Shown: positions 8,038 through 18,126 of the stretch, one piece after another
How the letters are laid out: each line of letters starts with the position of its first letter
Position numbering within the stretch: position 1 is the stretch's first letter
Assembly (NCBI RefSeq): GCF_000717745.1
Contig: NZ_JOBH01000001.1
Coordinates: 248,001 to 312,000 of the forward strand
Reading direction: 5' to 3'
Source of the DNA: Streptomyces violens
Lineage (GTDB): Bacteria > Actinomycetota > Actinomycetes > Streptomycetales > Streptomycetaceae
DNA: 64,000 nucleotides
Position numbers and translations under genes: made by a program
Notes under the pieces: model-generated
Told to the model about the DNA's origin: nothing
The model's input: only the letters and a program-made list of their open reading frames with translations
The model's database searches: none

Positions 8038-9038
8038 TGAACGTACGCCGTCACATATCCACCGCCGCCCTCGCCGGCTCCGCCGTCCTGGGCCTGCTCG
8101 CCGTCTCCGCCTGCTCCACCTCCGGTGCGGCGGACAAGGAGGACGGCAAGCTCGCCGTGACGGCGTCCTTCTACCCGATGCAGTTCCTCGCCGAGAAGAT
8201 CGGCGGCAAGCACGTCTCGGTGACCAGCCTCACCGCCCCCGGCACCGAGCCGCACGACCTGGAGCTCAGCCCGAAGCAGACCGCCCAGCTCGGCGAGTCC
8301 GACGCCATCGTGTACCTCAAGGGCGTCCAGCCGGCCGTGGACGAGGCCGTCAAGCAGTCCGGCGTGAAGCACACCGCCGACGCCGCCTCCTTCACGAAGC
8401 TGGAGAGCCACGGCGCCGAGGTCGGCGGGCACGACCACGGGGGCCACGAGGGCGAGTCCGCGGAAGAGCACGCCGAGCACTCCGAGCACGAAGGCCACGA
8501 AGGCGAAGAGTCCGGCCTCGACCCGCACATCTGGCTCGACCCCGTGAAGTACGCCGAGGCCGCCAAGGGCGTCGAGAAGACCCTCGCCGCGGCGGACCCC
8601 AAGCACAAGGCCGACTACGAGAAGAACACCGCCGCCCTGGTGAAGCAGCTCGACGAGCTGAACCAGGAGTACAAGGACGGGCTGAAGAACCGTAAGTCGG
8701 ACACCTTCATCACCACTCACGCCGCCTTCGGCTACCTCGCCGAGCGCTACGGCCTGACCGAGGAGGCCATCAGCGGCCTGGACCCGGAGGCCACCGACGT
8801 CAGCGGCAGCCGCGTGAAGGAGCTGCAGGGGCTCGCCAAGAAGCACAACGTGGACACCGTCTTCTTCGAGACGCTGACCAGCCCCGACATGGCCAAGACG
8901 CTGGCCAAGGACGTGCACGCCAAGACCGACGTGCTCGACCCCATCGAGGGCATCACCAAGAAGTCCCGCGGCGACGACTACCTCGCCGTCATGGAGTCCA
9001 ACCTCAAGGCACTGCAGAAGGCACTGGGCGCCAAGTGA
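8037..9038 (+). CDS. znuA: Zinc ABC transporter substrate-binding lipoprotein
   Basis: Captures Zn2+ outside the membrane and delivers it to ZnuB. 333 aa from the ATG at 8037. Upstream in-frame TTG (8022) and ATG (8028) lie inside the second Zur box and would need a longer transcript, so the 8037 start, probably leaderless, is preferred. The signal peptide ends in a lipobox with Cys26 (VSAC). Cluster A-I features: EPHD (His73), LDPHIWLDP (His164), ITTHAAFGYL, and an acidic His-rich loop at residues 125-157 (GGHDHGGHEGE and repeats of HSEHEGHEGE), typical of zinc rather than manganese binders. It is first gene of znuA-znuC-znuB-zur. Confidence 0.95.
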   Translation: MNVRRHISTAALAGSAVLGLLAVSACSTSGAADKEDGKLAVTASFYPMQFLAEKIGGKHVSVTSLTAPGTEPHDLELSPKQTAQLGESDAIVYLKGVQPAVDEAVKQSGVKHTADAASFTKLESHGAEVGGHDHGGHEGESAEEHAEHSEHEGHEGEESGLDPHIWLDPVKYAEAAKGVEKTLAAADPKHKADYEKNTAALVKQLDELNQEYKDGLKNRKSDTFITTHAAFGYLAERYGLTEEAISGLDPEATDVSGSRVKELQGLAKKHNVDTVFFETLTSPDMAKTLAKDVHAKTDVLDPIEGITKKSRGDDYLAVMESNLKALQKALGAK

Positions 9039-9067
9039 CCGTGCCCCACGCCAGGGAAGGAGCTGCC

Positions 9068-9862
9068 ATGAGCGGTACGGACAGCGTTACGGGCGGGGCC
9101 CCCGCTGTCGTCTCGCTGCGCGGTGCGAGCGCCGCGCTGGGCGCCCGCCCCGTGCTGCGCGGCATCGACCTGACCGTGCGGCGCGGCGAGGTCGTCGCGC
9201 TGCTCGGCGCGAACGGCTCCGGCAAGTCCACGGCCGTGCGCGCGGTGGTCGGCCAGGTGCCGCTCAGCTCCGGCGAGCTGGAGCTGTTCGGTACGCCCGC
9301 GCGCCGCTTCAAGGACTGGGCGCGCATCGGCTACGTACCGCAGCGCACCACCGCGGCCGGCGGGGTGCCCGCCACGGTCCGCGAGGTCGTGGCGGCGGGC
9401 CGGCTGGCCCGTACGAAGCTGAAGTGGCCTGGCAAGGCGGACCGGGCGGCCGTGACGGCGGCCCTGGAGAAGGTCGGCATGGCCGACCGTGCCAAGGACT
9501 CGGTCGGCGCGCTCTCCGGCGGCCAGCACCAGCGCGTACTGATAGCCCGCGCGCTGGTCGCCGAGCCCGAGCTCCTGATCATGGACGAGCCGATGGCCGG
9601 GGTGGACCTCGCCAGCCAGGAGGTGCTGGCGCAGACGCTGCGCGCGCAGGTCGACGCCGGGGCCACGGTCCTGCTCGTGCTGCACGAGCTGGGCCCCCTG
9701 GAGCCGCTGATCGACCGTGCCGTGGTGCTGCGGGACGGCTGCGTCGTCCACGACGGGCCGCCCCCGGAGGCGGTCGGCCAGCACGCGCTGCCCGGCCACG
9801 ATCACGTACACCCGCACGCGGACGCGGCCCACGAGCCCGTCCGGACAGGACTGCTGACCTGA
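9068..9862 (+). CDS. znuC: Zinc ABC transporter ATP-binding protein
   Basis: ATPase that powers ZnuB. 264 aa from the ATG at 9068, preceded by AAGGAG. An alternative GTG at 9035 overlaps the znuA stop but has no good ribosome site. The domain is complete: Walker A GANGSGKST, Q-loop region VPQRTT, ABC signature LSGGQHQRVLIARAL, Walker B LLIMDEP, and switch His in LVLHELG. The C-terminal tail is rich in histidine (GHDHVHPHADAAHE) and could bind zinc, an ornament seen in some zinc ABC ATPases. The gene lies 29 bases after znuA and is separated from znuB by a single base. Confidence 0.94.
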   Translation: MSGTDSVTGGAPAVVSLRGASAALGARPVLRGIDLTVRRGEVVALLGANGSGKSTAVRAVVGQVPLSSGELELFGTPARRFKDWARIGYVPQRTTAAGGVPATVREVVAAGRLARTKLKWPGKADRAAVTAALEKVGMADRAKDSVGALSGGQHQRVLIARALVAEPELLIMDEPMAGVDLASQEVLAQTLRAQVDAGATVLLVLHELGPLEPLIDRAVVLRDGCVVHDGPPPEAVGQHALPGHDHVHPHADAAHEPVRTGLLT

Positions 9863-9863
9863 G

Positions 9864-10778
9864 ATGGACATCCTCACCTACGCCTTCATGCAGCGGGCGC
9901 TGATCGCCGCGGCCCTCGTCGGCATCACCGCGCCCGCCGTCGGCATCTATCTCGTGCAGCGCCGCCAGGCGATCATGGGCGACGGCATCGGGCACGTGGC
10001 GCTGACCGGTGTCGCGCTCGGCGTCCTGCTCAACACCTCGCCGGTGTGGATGGCCGTGCTGGTCGCCACCATCGGCGCGGTGATCATGGAGCTGGTCCGC
10101 TCGTACGGCAAGACCCGCGGCGACATCGCGCTCGCCATGCTCTTCTACGGCGGCATGGCCGGCGGCGTAATGATCATCAACCTCGCCCCCGGTGGCTCCA
10201 CCGCGAACCTCACGAGCTACCTCTTCGGTTCCATCACCAGCGTCTCCCCCGAGGACGTCACGGTCACCGCGATCCTGGCCGCCTTCGTGCTGGTGATCAC
10301 GCTCGGGCTGCGCCGCCAGCTCTTCGCGATCTGCCAGGACGAGGAGTTCGCCCGCGTCACCGGCCTGCCCGTACGCGTACTGAACCTCCTCCTCGCGGTC
10401 ACCGCCGCCGTCACCGTCACGGTCGCCATGCGCGCCGTCGGCCTGCTGCTGGTCAGCGCGCTGCTGGTGGTGCCGGTCGCGGCCGCCCAGCAGGCCACCC
10501 GCGGCTTCGCCGCGACCCTCGCCATCGCGGTGGCGATCGGCGTGATCGTCACCCTCTCCGGTACGGCCGTGTCGTTCTACGTGGACGTGCCGCCGGGCGC
10601 GAGCATCGTGCTGCTGGCCATCGCGGTCTTCGCCGTCTTCTCGCTGATCGCCGCACCACTGGCGAAAAAACGCGCGCGATCGGCCGCCCGGGCCGAGGAG
10701 GGGTGCACCCTGGAGGTGCCGGGAGCCGTACCGGGGGCGCGGAAGCCGGCGGACGACGTCAGCGTGAGCAAGCCTTGA
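9864..10778 (+). CDS. znuB: Zinc ABC transporter permease
   Basis: Membrane channel of the zinc importer, ABC-3 family. 304 aa with about eight hydrophobic helices. Family segments include VQRRQAIMGDGIGHVALTG after the first helix and the central EEFARVTGLPVRVLN loop. The ATG lies one base after the znuC stop, so translation is probably coupled. The tail (EEGCTLEVPGAVPG) is cytoplasmic and not conserved. Expression should follow znuA under Zur control. Confidence 0.94.
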   Translation: MDILTYAFMQRALIAAALVGITAPAVGIYLVQRRQAIMGDGIGHVALTGVALGVLLNTSPVWMAVLVATIGAVIMELVRSYGKTRGDIALAMLFYGGMAGGVMIINLAPGGSTANLTSYLFGSITSVSPEDVTVTAILAAFVLVITLGLRRQLFAICQDEEFARVTGLPVRVLNLLLAVTAAVTVTVAMRAVGLLLVSALLVVPVAAAQQATRGFAATLAIAVAIGVIVTLSGTAVSFYVDVPPGASIVLLAIAVFAVFSLIAAPLAKKRARSAARAEEGCTLEVPGAVPGARKPADDVSVSKP

Positions 10779-10876
10779 GCGTACGGGTGTAAGCGTCCCA
10801 CCCGGCCTCCGGTCATCACCTGGCACAATGGCCGGACGTTCCGCAGGGGGATGTTCTACGCCTAAGGGAGGCAACG

Positions 10877-11302
10877 GTGGCGACGAGCGCGGGATCTCCG
10901 GTGCGCGGCCGGTCGACGCGGCAGCGAGCCGCCGTGGCCGCGGCTCTCGACGAGGTCGACGAGTTCCGCAGCGCGCAGGAACTGCACGACATGCTCAAGC
11001 ACCGGGGCGACTCGGTGGGGCTCACCACGGTCTACCGCACGCTGCAGTCGCTGGCCGACGCCGGCGAGGTGGACGTGCTCCGCACCAATGAGGGCGAGGC
11101 CGTCTACCGCCGGTGCAGCACCGACGACCACCATCACCACCTGGTCTGCCGCACCTGCGGCAAGGCCGTGGAGGTCGAGGGTCCGGCGGTGGAGAAGTGG
11201 GCCGATCAGATCGCGGCGGAGCACGGCTTCCGTGACGTCGCGCACACGATCGAGATCTTCGGCACGTGCGGGGAGTGCGTGAAGGCCGCACAGGCGTCCT
11301 AG
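10877..11302 (+). CDS. zur: Zinc-uptake regulator Zur (Fur family)
   Basis: Zinc-loaded Zur represses high-affinity zinc uptake genes. 141 aa from a GTG preceded by GGGAGG. An N-terminal winged helix (GRSTRQRAAVAAALDEVDEF, VGLTTVYRTLQSLADAGEVD) is followed by the metal-binding dimerisation domain: HHHH at 85-88, Cys91 and Cys94 (LVCRTCGK), and Cys131/Cys134 (GTCGECVK), the structural four-cysteine zinc site. It lies 98 bases after znuB, so it may be in the operon or have its own promoter. The target boxes at 8001 and 8023 upstream of znuA support Zur over Fur, Nur or PerR. Confidence 0.94.
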   Translation: MATSAGSPVRGRSTRQRAAVAAALDEVDEFRSAQELHDMLKHRGDSVGLTTVYRTLQSLADAGEVDVLRTNEGEAVYRRCSTDDHHHHLVCRTCGKAVEVEGPAVEKWADQIAAEHGFRDVAHTIEIFGTCGECVKAAQAS

Positions 11303-11320
11303 GGGCGCCGTCAGAACGAC

Positions 11321-11360
11321 GAAGGGCCCGGTGGCCGCGCAGGCGGCTACCGGGCCCTTC
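11321..11360. terminator. Bidirectional terminator between zur and uppS
   Basis: GAAGGGCCCGGT (11321-11332) pairs exactly with ACCGGGCCCTTC (11349-11360) around a 16-base loop whose ends can extend the stem. It lies between convergent stops at 11302 and 11370. Confidence 0.85.
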
Positions 11361-11369
11361 AGCGTCCGC

Positions 11370-12197
11370 TCAGCCCTTCTGCGGCGCGTCCTGGACCTCG
11401 TTCGGCTGGGCGCCGCCGAAGCGCCGGTCGCGCTTGGCGTACGCCATGCACGCGTCCCACAGGTTCCGCCGGTCGAAGTCCGGCCACAGCACGTCCTGGA
11501 AGACCATCTCGGCGTACGCGCTCTGCCAGATCAGGTAGTTCGACGTGCGCTGCTCACCGGACGGCCGCAGGAACATGTCCACGTCCGGCATGTCCGGGTA
11601 GTACAGGTACTTCGCGAAGGTCTTCTCGCTCACCTTCGACGGGTCCAGCCGGCCCGCCTTCACGTCCTCGGCCAGCGCCTGCGCCGCGTCCGCGATCTCC
11701 GCGCGGCCGCCGTAGTTCATGCAGAAGTACAGCGTCAGCTTGTCGTTGTCCTGCGTCTGCTCCTGGGCGACCTGGAGCTCCTTGGCCACCGACTTCCACA
11801 GCTTGGGCATCCGCCCCACCCAGCGCACCCGGATACCGAGCGCGTCGAGCTGGTCACGCGTCTTGCGGATGAAGTCGCGGTTGAAGTTCATCAGGAAGCG
11901 CACCTCGTCGGGCGACCGCTTCCAGTTCTCGGTGGAGAAGGCGTACAGCGAGATGGCCTTCACGCCCATCTCGATCGCGCCCTGCAGCACGTCCAGCACC
12001 TGCTCGGCGCCGACCTTGTGCCCCTCGGTGCGCGGCAGCCCGCGCTCCTTCGCCCAGCGCCCGTTGCCGTCCATCACGATGGCCACGTGCTCGGGGACCA
12101 GCTCACCGGGGATCTTCGGCGGCCGCGCACCGGACGGGTGCGGCTCCGGCGCCTGGTACTCCCGCCGCGAACGGCCCAGAATCCCACGTCGTGCCAT
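11370..12197 (-). CDS. uppS: Isoprenyl (undecaprenyl/polyprenyl) diphosphate synthase
   Basis: cis-Prenyltransferase that chain-extends farnesyl or similar diphosphates with IPP to make the C50-C55 lipid carrier for cell-wall synthesis. 275 aa from the ATG at 12197; the GTG nine bases upstream sits only two bases from the AGGAG, so the ATG is preferred. Signatures: HVAIVMDGNGRWAKERGLPR (catalytic Asp in MDGNGRW), GHKVGAEQVLDV, YAFSTENWKR, and the C-terminal DMFLRPSGEQRTSNYLIWQ with the second substrate-binding arginines and Ser. It lies downstream of recO on the same strand with 46 bases between them. Confidence 0.95.
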   Translation of the reverse strand: MARRGILGRSRREYQAPEPHPSGARPPKIPGELVPEHVAIVMDGNGRWAKERGLPRTEGHKVGAEQVLDVLQGAIEMGVKAISLYAFSTENWKRSPDEVRFLMNFNRDFIRKTRDQLDALGIRVRWVGRMPKLWKSVAKELQVAQEQTQDNDKLTLYFCMNYGGRAEIADAAQALAEDVKAGRLDPSKVSEKTFAKYLYYPDMPDVDMFLRPSGEQRTSNYLIWQSAYAEMVFQDVLWPDFDRRNLWDACMAYAKRDRRFGGAQPNEVQDAPQKG

Positions 12198-12243
12198 GCG
12201 TGCCACGTCTCCTAGCTCTTTGGGTGGTTACTTCGCTACGCGG

Positions 12244-12990
12244 CTATTTCTCCACGTAGCGGAGCGAGCGCAGTCCTCGCTCCAGGTGCCACTGCAGATA
12301 CGCCGCGACCAGCCCGCTGCCCTCCCGGACGTGCCGGGCCTCGGCCGCGTCCGCCGTCCGCCAGTCCCCCGTCAGCAACGCGCTGAGCAGCGCGATCGAC
12401 TCAGAGGAGGGTACGACGCTGCCGGGCACTCGGCACTCCCCGCATATGACTCCGCCCGCGCCGACCGAGAAGAACCGGTTCGGACCGGGCATTCCGCACC
12501 GCGCGCAGTCGTCAAAACTGGGTGCGTAGCCGTTCACGGCGAGCGAGCGCAGCAGAAAGGCGTCCAGCACGAGATGCGCGGCGTGCTCCCCGGAGGCGAG
12601 CGTCCGCAGCCCGCCCACCAGCAGCAGATACTGCTGCACCGCCGGCTCGCCCTCGTGGTCGGTGAACCGCTCCGCCGTCTCCAGCATCGCGGTCCCCGCG
12701 GTGTACCGGTCGTAGTCGCGGACGATGCCGCCACCGTACGCGGCGATCGTCTCGCTCTGTGTGCACAGCGGCAGCCCGCGCCCGACCAGCTCGCTGCCGC
12801 GCGCGAAGAACTGCACGTCCACGTGCGAGAACGGCTCCAGCCGCGCGCCGAACTTCGACTTCGTGCGCCGGACACCGCGGGCCACGGCCCGTACCCGGCC
12901 GTGGCCGCGGGTCAGCAGCGTGATGATGCGGTCCGCCTCACCCAGCTTCTGGGTGCGCAGCACGACGCCGTCATCACGGAACAGACTCAT
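12244..12990 (-). CDS. recO: DNA repair protein RecO
   Basis: Mediator that helps load RecA on SSB-coated single-stranded DNA in RecF-pathway repair. 248 aa. The N-terminal OB-fold starts MSLFRDDGVVLRTQKLGEAD and continues ITLLTRGHGRVRAVARGVRR. A four-cysteine zinc site is present in the C-terminal half (CARCGMPG ... ICGECRVPG). The length matches the family. A 71-aa gene lies upstream on the same strand and uppS lies downstream. Confidence 0.95.
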   Translation of the reverse strand: MSLFRDDGVVLRTQKLGEADRIITLLTRGHGRVRAVARGVRRTKSKFGARLEPFSHVDVQFFARGSELVGRGLPLCTQSETIAAYGGGIVRDYDRYTAGTAMLETAERFTDHEGEPAVQQYLLLVGGLRTLASGEHAAHLVLDAFLLRSLAVNGYAPSFDDCARCGMPGPNRFFSVGAGGVICGECRVPGSVVPSSESIALLSALLTGDWRTADAAEARHVREGSGLVAAYLQWHLERGLRSLRYVEK

Positions 12991-13056
12991 GCAGCCATTG
13001 TCCCGTACGGCCGTGCCGTGCGGGGACGGTCCCCCGTTGCTCCCCGTCGGCCGCCG

Positions 13057-13272
13057 TCAGCCCACCTCGCCGCGGCTGCGGGCGTTCACATACGCCGTGG
13101 CCGCGCTCAGCCGCTCACTCGCCGTCGCGATCCGGACGGCCTCGGGCGCGCAGTCCCACTCCCGCCCGCCGCCCACCGGCCGCAGCTGCAGATACGGCCC
13201 CTCGCTCCCCATCACCATTCCGACCTTGCCCGTCCGCGTGTCCACGACGTACGAACCCACCGCGGCGCTCAT
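13057..13272 (-). CDS. Small conserved actinobacterial protein of unknown function
   Basis: 71 aa from the ATG at 13272, which has GAGGAA six bases upstream. The N-terminal half (GSYVVDTRTGKVGMVMGSEG, LQLRPVGGGREWDCAPE) looks like a small beta-barrel that often begins with a variable-length strand pair and ends in VRIATASERL. I recognise it only as a type of small protein common in streptomycetes; its function is not known. It has no cysteine pair beyond one Cys, no signal peptide and no membrane helix. It precedes recO by 66 bases on the same strand. Confidence 0.7.
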   Translation of the reverse strand: MSAAVGSYVVDTRTGKVGMVMGSEGPYLQLRPVGGGREWDCAPEAVRIATASERLSAATAYVNARSRGEVG

Positions 13273-13555
13273 CGTTCCTCGCTCGCCTTCCTCGCCTCGA
13301 ATTCGGCATTGGCCCGCGGTCTTTCGCGCACACTGCTTTCCGCCGCCGACCGCATGCCCCACTTTCCCGAAACGGACTTTTCCGCCGGGAGATTTTCGCC
13401 GTTCACATCCTTGACACGCGCCTGCGCGCCTAAAATCGACAGCGGCGTACGTGCATCAAGTGCGCGTGCCAGTAAGGGTGTTGGTGAAAGCAGGCGGCAA
13501 TTTCGCCCGCGCGTACGAGGAAGTACGAGGAATCGACAACCGGTGCGCGCCGGCC
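13273..13555. other. Gene-free gap with promoter-like signals and a 10-bp tandem repeat
   Basis: The gap is less GC-rich than its surroundings. On the + strand it holds TTGACA (13411-13416) and TAAAAT (13431-13436) with a short 14-base spacer. There is also a tandem GTACGAGGAA repeat at about 13514-13533. The minus strand should carry the promoter of the 71-aa gene; a weak TTGATG/ATTTTA pair is visible near 13435-13465. No coding frame in the gap has believable codon use. Confidence 0.4.
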
Positions 13556-14248
13556 CTAAGAAGGCGTGCGCGCGGCGGCGGCGAGAAGCCGGTCCGTGTC
13601 CGTCGCGTCGAGCGACAGCGCCGTGCCGACCGTCGTGAGGACTTCGCGCTCCGGGCCCGTGTAGGGGCCGTCCGCAAGGGCGATACGCGCGCCCTGAAGG
13701 AGCAGCGACTCACGCCCCGCGGGGGCGAGATGCGGAGCCAGCGGCTCCAGCGCTTCGTGGAGCTCTATGGCGAGCGCCGTGCCGCACGGGTCGAGGCCGT
13801 CGCGGCCGTCGTGGTAGGTGCCGGGGAGCCGCCCCGTGTCCGCGGCGAGCGCGGCCAGCAGGGAGAGCAGCTGCTCCTCCGTGCACTCGGTGAAGCCGGA
13901 GGCCCGTACCGCCGCGACCGCCTGCTCGCGGACCGTGCGCGAGGCCGTGCCGCCCGCCGCCAGCAGCGCGAGCGTCACCGTGTGCACGGCGTCCCGGAGC
14001 ATCGCGGAGAAGCGGGTCGTGGTGGGGTGGTCGAGGGCGTCGAGGCCGAAGTGGCCCGTACAGGAGGAACATTCGAGGACGGGGCCCGCCGTGCCGCGCG
14101 GAAGGACGGGGACGCCGAGGAGCGTGAGCCGGCGCCTGCCCGTACGGCGGCGGTAGTTACGGTCGCCACCGCACTCGGGGCAGAAGAACTCGCCGTCGGC
14201 GAGGGTGCGCCATGACGTGCGCACGCCCACCATGCCCAGCTTGTGCAT
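13556..14248 (-). CDS. TerB-like (tellurite-resistance fold) protein with N-terminal zinc ribbon
   Basis: 230 aa from the ATG at 14248, or one codon longer from a GTG; both are served by GGAGG. An N-terminal zinc-ribbon is visible: FFCPECGGDRNYRRR and, after a strand, LECSSCTGHFG. The rest is helical and resembles the TerB superfamily (FSAMLRDAVHTVTLALL, ARIALADGPYTGPEREVL with an acidic EF-like loop). TerB-fold proteins occur in stress and envelope-associated systems, but this one stands alone with no other ter genes nearby, so tellurite resistance should not be assumed. The direction is the same as recO. Confidence 0.72.
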   Translation of the reverse strand: MHKLGMVGVRTSWRTLADGEFFCPECGGDRNYRRRTGRRRLTLLGVPVLPRGTAGPVLECSSCTGHFGLDALDHPTTTRFSAMLRDAVHTVTLALLAAGGTASRTVREQAVAAVRASGFTECTEEQLLSLLAALAADTGRLPGTYHDGRDGLDPCGTALAIELHEALEPLAPHLAPAGRESLLLQGARIALADGPYTGPEREVLTTVGTALSLDATDTDRLLAAAARTPS

Positions 14249-14474
14249 CACGTCCAGACCTCCATACCGCGCCGGCCACGCTGCCACGCTGACGTGATGT
14301 TAGCCACATCCACGATGCCGCGTCAGCATGTCGTACCGGACAATGCGGAAGGCCCCGCCCCTCTTTTCGCAGAGGAGCGGGGCCTTGCGCGGGCGTCGCG
14401 CGGGAGCGGTGAACCGCCCGTGGGTACGTTCCCGTACCCGGCCAGCGGGTTTACCGACCCCATCCGTCCGGGTG

Positions 14475-16409
<1,935 letters not shown>

Positions 16410-16539
16410 TCATATGGATGTCCCGTATCAGTATGCGGGACCGGAGATCCCTCGTGGCTGTTTAGCGAGCAAGCACACATTCGCGGGAATCTCCGCAGCG
16501 GGGAGTGACACGGCACACACACGGTGCCACGCTCGCCGC

Positions 16540-17646
16540 ATGGACGCCACTTCCCGGAACCCCCGGAACCACAGTCATGCTGCCGGCCAGGTCTTCTGCG
16601 GAATCATCCCGCCGCATCTCCTCGACCACCTCTCCCGCGCGGAGAGCTCCACGATCTCCGGCCGGGCGCGCCGCACCCTCGAGCACGACGCCCTGCAGCG
16701 CACCCGCCGCCGCCTCACCACCGTCCGCGGCCTCGCCGCGCCGGCCGAAGCCCGGGCCGGCAGCGACAAGCCGCAGCGCACGATCTATGACGCGGAACAC
16801 ACCGAGACCCTGCCCGGCACGAAAGTCCGCGGCGAGTCCGACCCGGCGGGCCAGGACGCCTCCGTCAACCGCGCCTTCGCCGGCCTCGGCCACACCTTCG
16901 ACCTGTACTCCAAGATCTACAGCCGGCGCTCCATCGACGGCATGGGTCTGCCGCTGGACGCCACGGTCCACTACGGCAGGGAGTACGGCAACGCCTTCTG
17001 GGACGGCGAGCGGATGGTCTTCGGGGACGGCGACGGCGAGCTGTTCCTGGACTTCACCACCTCCGTGGACGTCATCGGACACGAACTGACCCACGGCGTC
17101 ACCCAGTACACCGCCAACCTGGAGTACCTCGGCCAGTCCGGCGCGCTGAACGAGTCCGTCTCGGACGTCTTCGGCTCGCTGATCAAGCAGTACTCCCTCC
17201 AGCAGAGCGCGGAGCAGGCGGACTGGCTGATCGGCGACGGGCTGCTCGGCCCGGACGTCGACAAGGGGACCGCGCTGCGCTCGATGAAGGCGCCCGGCAC
17301 GGCGTACGACGACGATGTTCTCGGCAAGGACCCGCAGCCCGCCACGATGGACGGGTACGTGAACACCTCGCAGGACAACGGCGGGGTGCACATCAACTCC
17401 GGCATCCCCAACCACGCCTTCTACCTCGCGGCGGTCGCCCTGGGCGGCAACGCCTGGGAGCGGGCCGGGCAGATCTGGTACGACGTGCTGACCGGCGACG
17501 GGCTCGCCAAGGACGCCCAGTTCGCGGACTTCGCGAGGCTCACGATCGACGCGGCCAAGGCCCGCTACGGCGACCAGGGCGAGGAACACCAGGCACTGCT
17601 GAAAGCCTGGTCCCAGGTGGGCGTCACCAACAACCAGGGGCAGTGA
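16540..17646 (+). CDS. Protealysin-like M4 (thermolysin family) metallopeptidase
   Basis: Zinc endopeptidase. 368 aa from the ATG at 16540. Zinc ligands and catalytic residues are intact: HELTH at 181-185 (His181, Glu182, His185) and Glu205 in GALNESVSDVFG; NNGGVHINSGIPNHAFYLAA carries the late histidine of the family. There is no signal peptide or long FTP propeptide. Instead the N-terminus has a short precursor with VFCGIIPPHLLDHL, the protealysin-type short propeptide whose Cys can cover the active site. The next gene encodes an emfourin-like inhibitor, as in Serratia. The protein is therefore probably made in the cytoplasm and held inactive. Confidence 0.92.
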   Translation: MDATSRNPRNHSHAAGQVFCGIIPPHLLDHLSRAESSTISGRARRTLEHDALQRTRRRLTTVRGLAAPAEARAGSDKPQRTIYDAEHTETLPGTKVRGESDPAGQDASVNRAFAGLGHTFDLYSKIYSRRSIDGMGLPLDATVHYGREYGNAFWDGERMVFGDGDGELFLDFTTSVDVIGHELTHGVTQYTANLEYLGQSGALNESVSDVFGSLIKQYSLQQSAEQADWLIGDGLLGPDVDKGTALRSMKAPGTAYDDDVLGKDPQPATMDGYVNTSQDNGGVHINSGIPNHAFYLAAVALGGNAWERAGQIWYDVLTGDGLAKDAQFADFARLTIDAAKARYGDQGEEHQALLKAWSQVGVTNNQGQ

Positions 17647-17711
17647 CCCGCGGCGGTCATTGGCCCGCGGCGGTCATTGACCGTCGGCATGCCGAGGAGA
17701 AGGCTGCGGCC

Positions 17712-17978
17712 ATGCGGATTCAGGTGAGGCGCACCGGCGGTTTCGCCGGCATCGAGAAGCACGCCGAGATCGACACCGCTGACCGGGCCGATGCCGCCCA
17801 GTGGGACGACCTGGTCGAGCGGGCGCTGGCCGACGGGCGGGACACCCCGCCCGTCGGGGTGCCGGACGGGTTCATGTACCAGATCACCGTCGACGGCCGG
17901 ACCGTGTACTGCGCGGACCCCCGGCTGACCGAGCACCAGCGCAAGCTGATCACTCGGGTACTGAAGGAAGGGGCGTAG
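17712..17978 (+). CDS. Emfourin-like protealysin inhibitor
   Basis: 88 aa from the ATG at 17712, preceded by GAGGAGAAGG; a GTG at 17643 overlapping the peptidase stop would add 23 unrelated residues. Emfourin-type pattern: MRIQVRRTGGFAGI at the start, DGFMYQITVDGRTVYCAD, then LTEHQRKLITRVLK at the end. Proteins of this family bind and inhibit M4 peptidases of the protealysin group and are encoded next to them. The 65-base gap holds a 14-base near-direct repeat (CGCGGCGGTCATTG). Both genes are probably one transcript, giving an enzyme and its inhibitor together. Confidence 0.83.
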   Translation: MRIQVRRTGGFAGIEKHAEIDTADRADAAQWDDLVERALADGRDTPPVGVPDGFMYQITVDGRTVYCADPRLTEHQRKLITRVLKEGA

Positions 17979-18005
17979 GGCACCCGCCCTGGCCCCCTGC
18001 GACGC

Positions 18006-18049
18006 GTGTCAAGGGCGCGGGTGGGCGGCTCCGCCCGCGCCCTTGACAC
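18006..18049. terminator. Strong terminator after the protease/inhibitor pair
   Basis: GTGTCAAGGGCGCGGG (18006-18021) is exactly complementary to CCCGCGCCCTTGACAC (18034-18049) around a 12-base loop that can itself pair partly. It lies between the inhibitor stop and the MFS start. Confidence 0.85.
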
Positions 18050-18126
18050 GTCACTGACGGGTCGGCGGCCACCCGGATGAGGAACTGACCGCGCTGCTCC
18101 CGGTACCGGTGGCGGAGGATCGGAAG

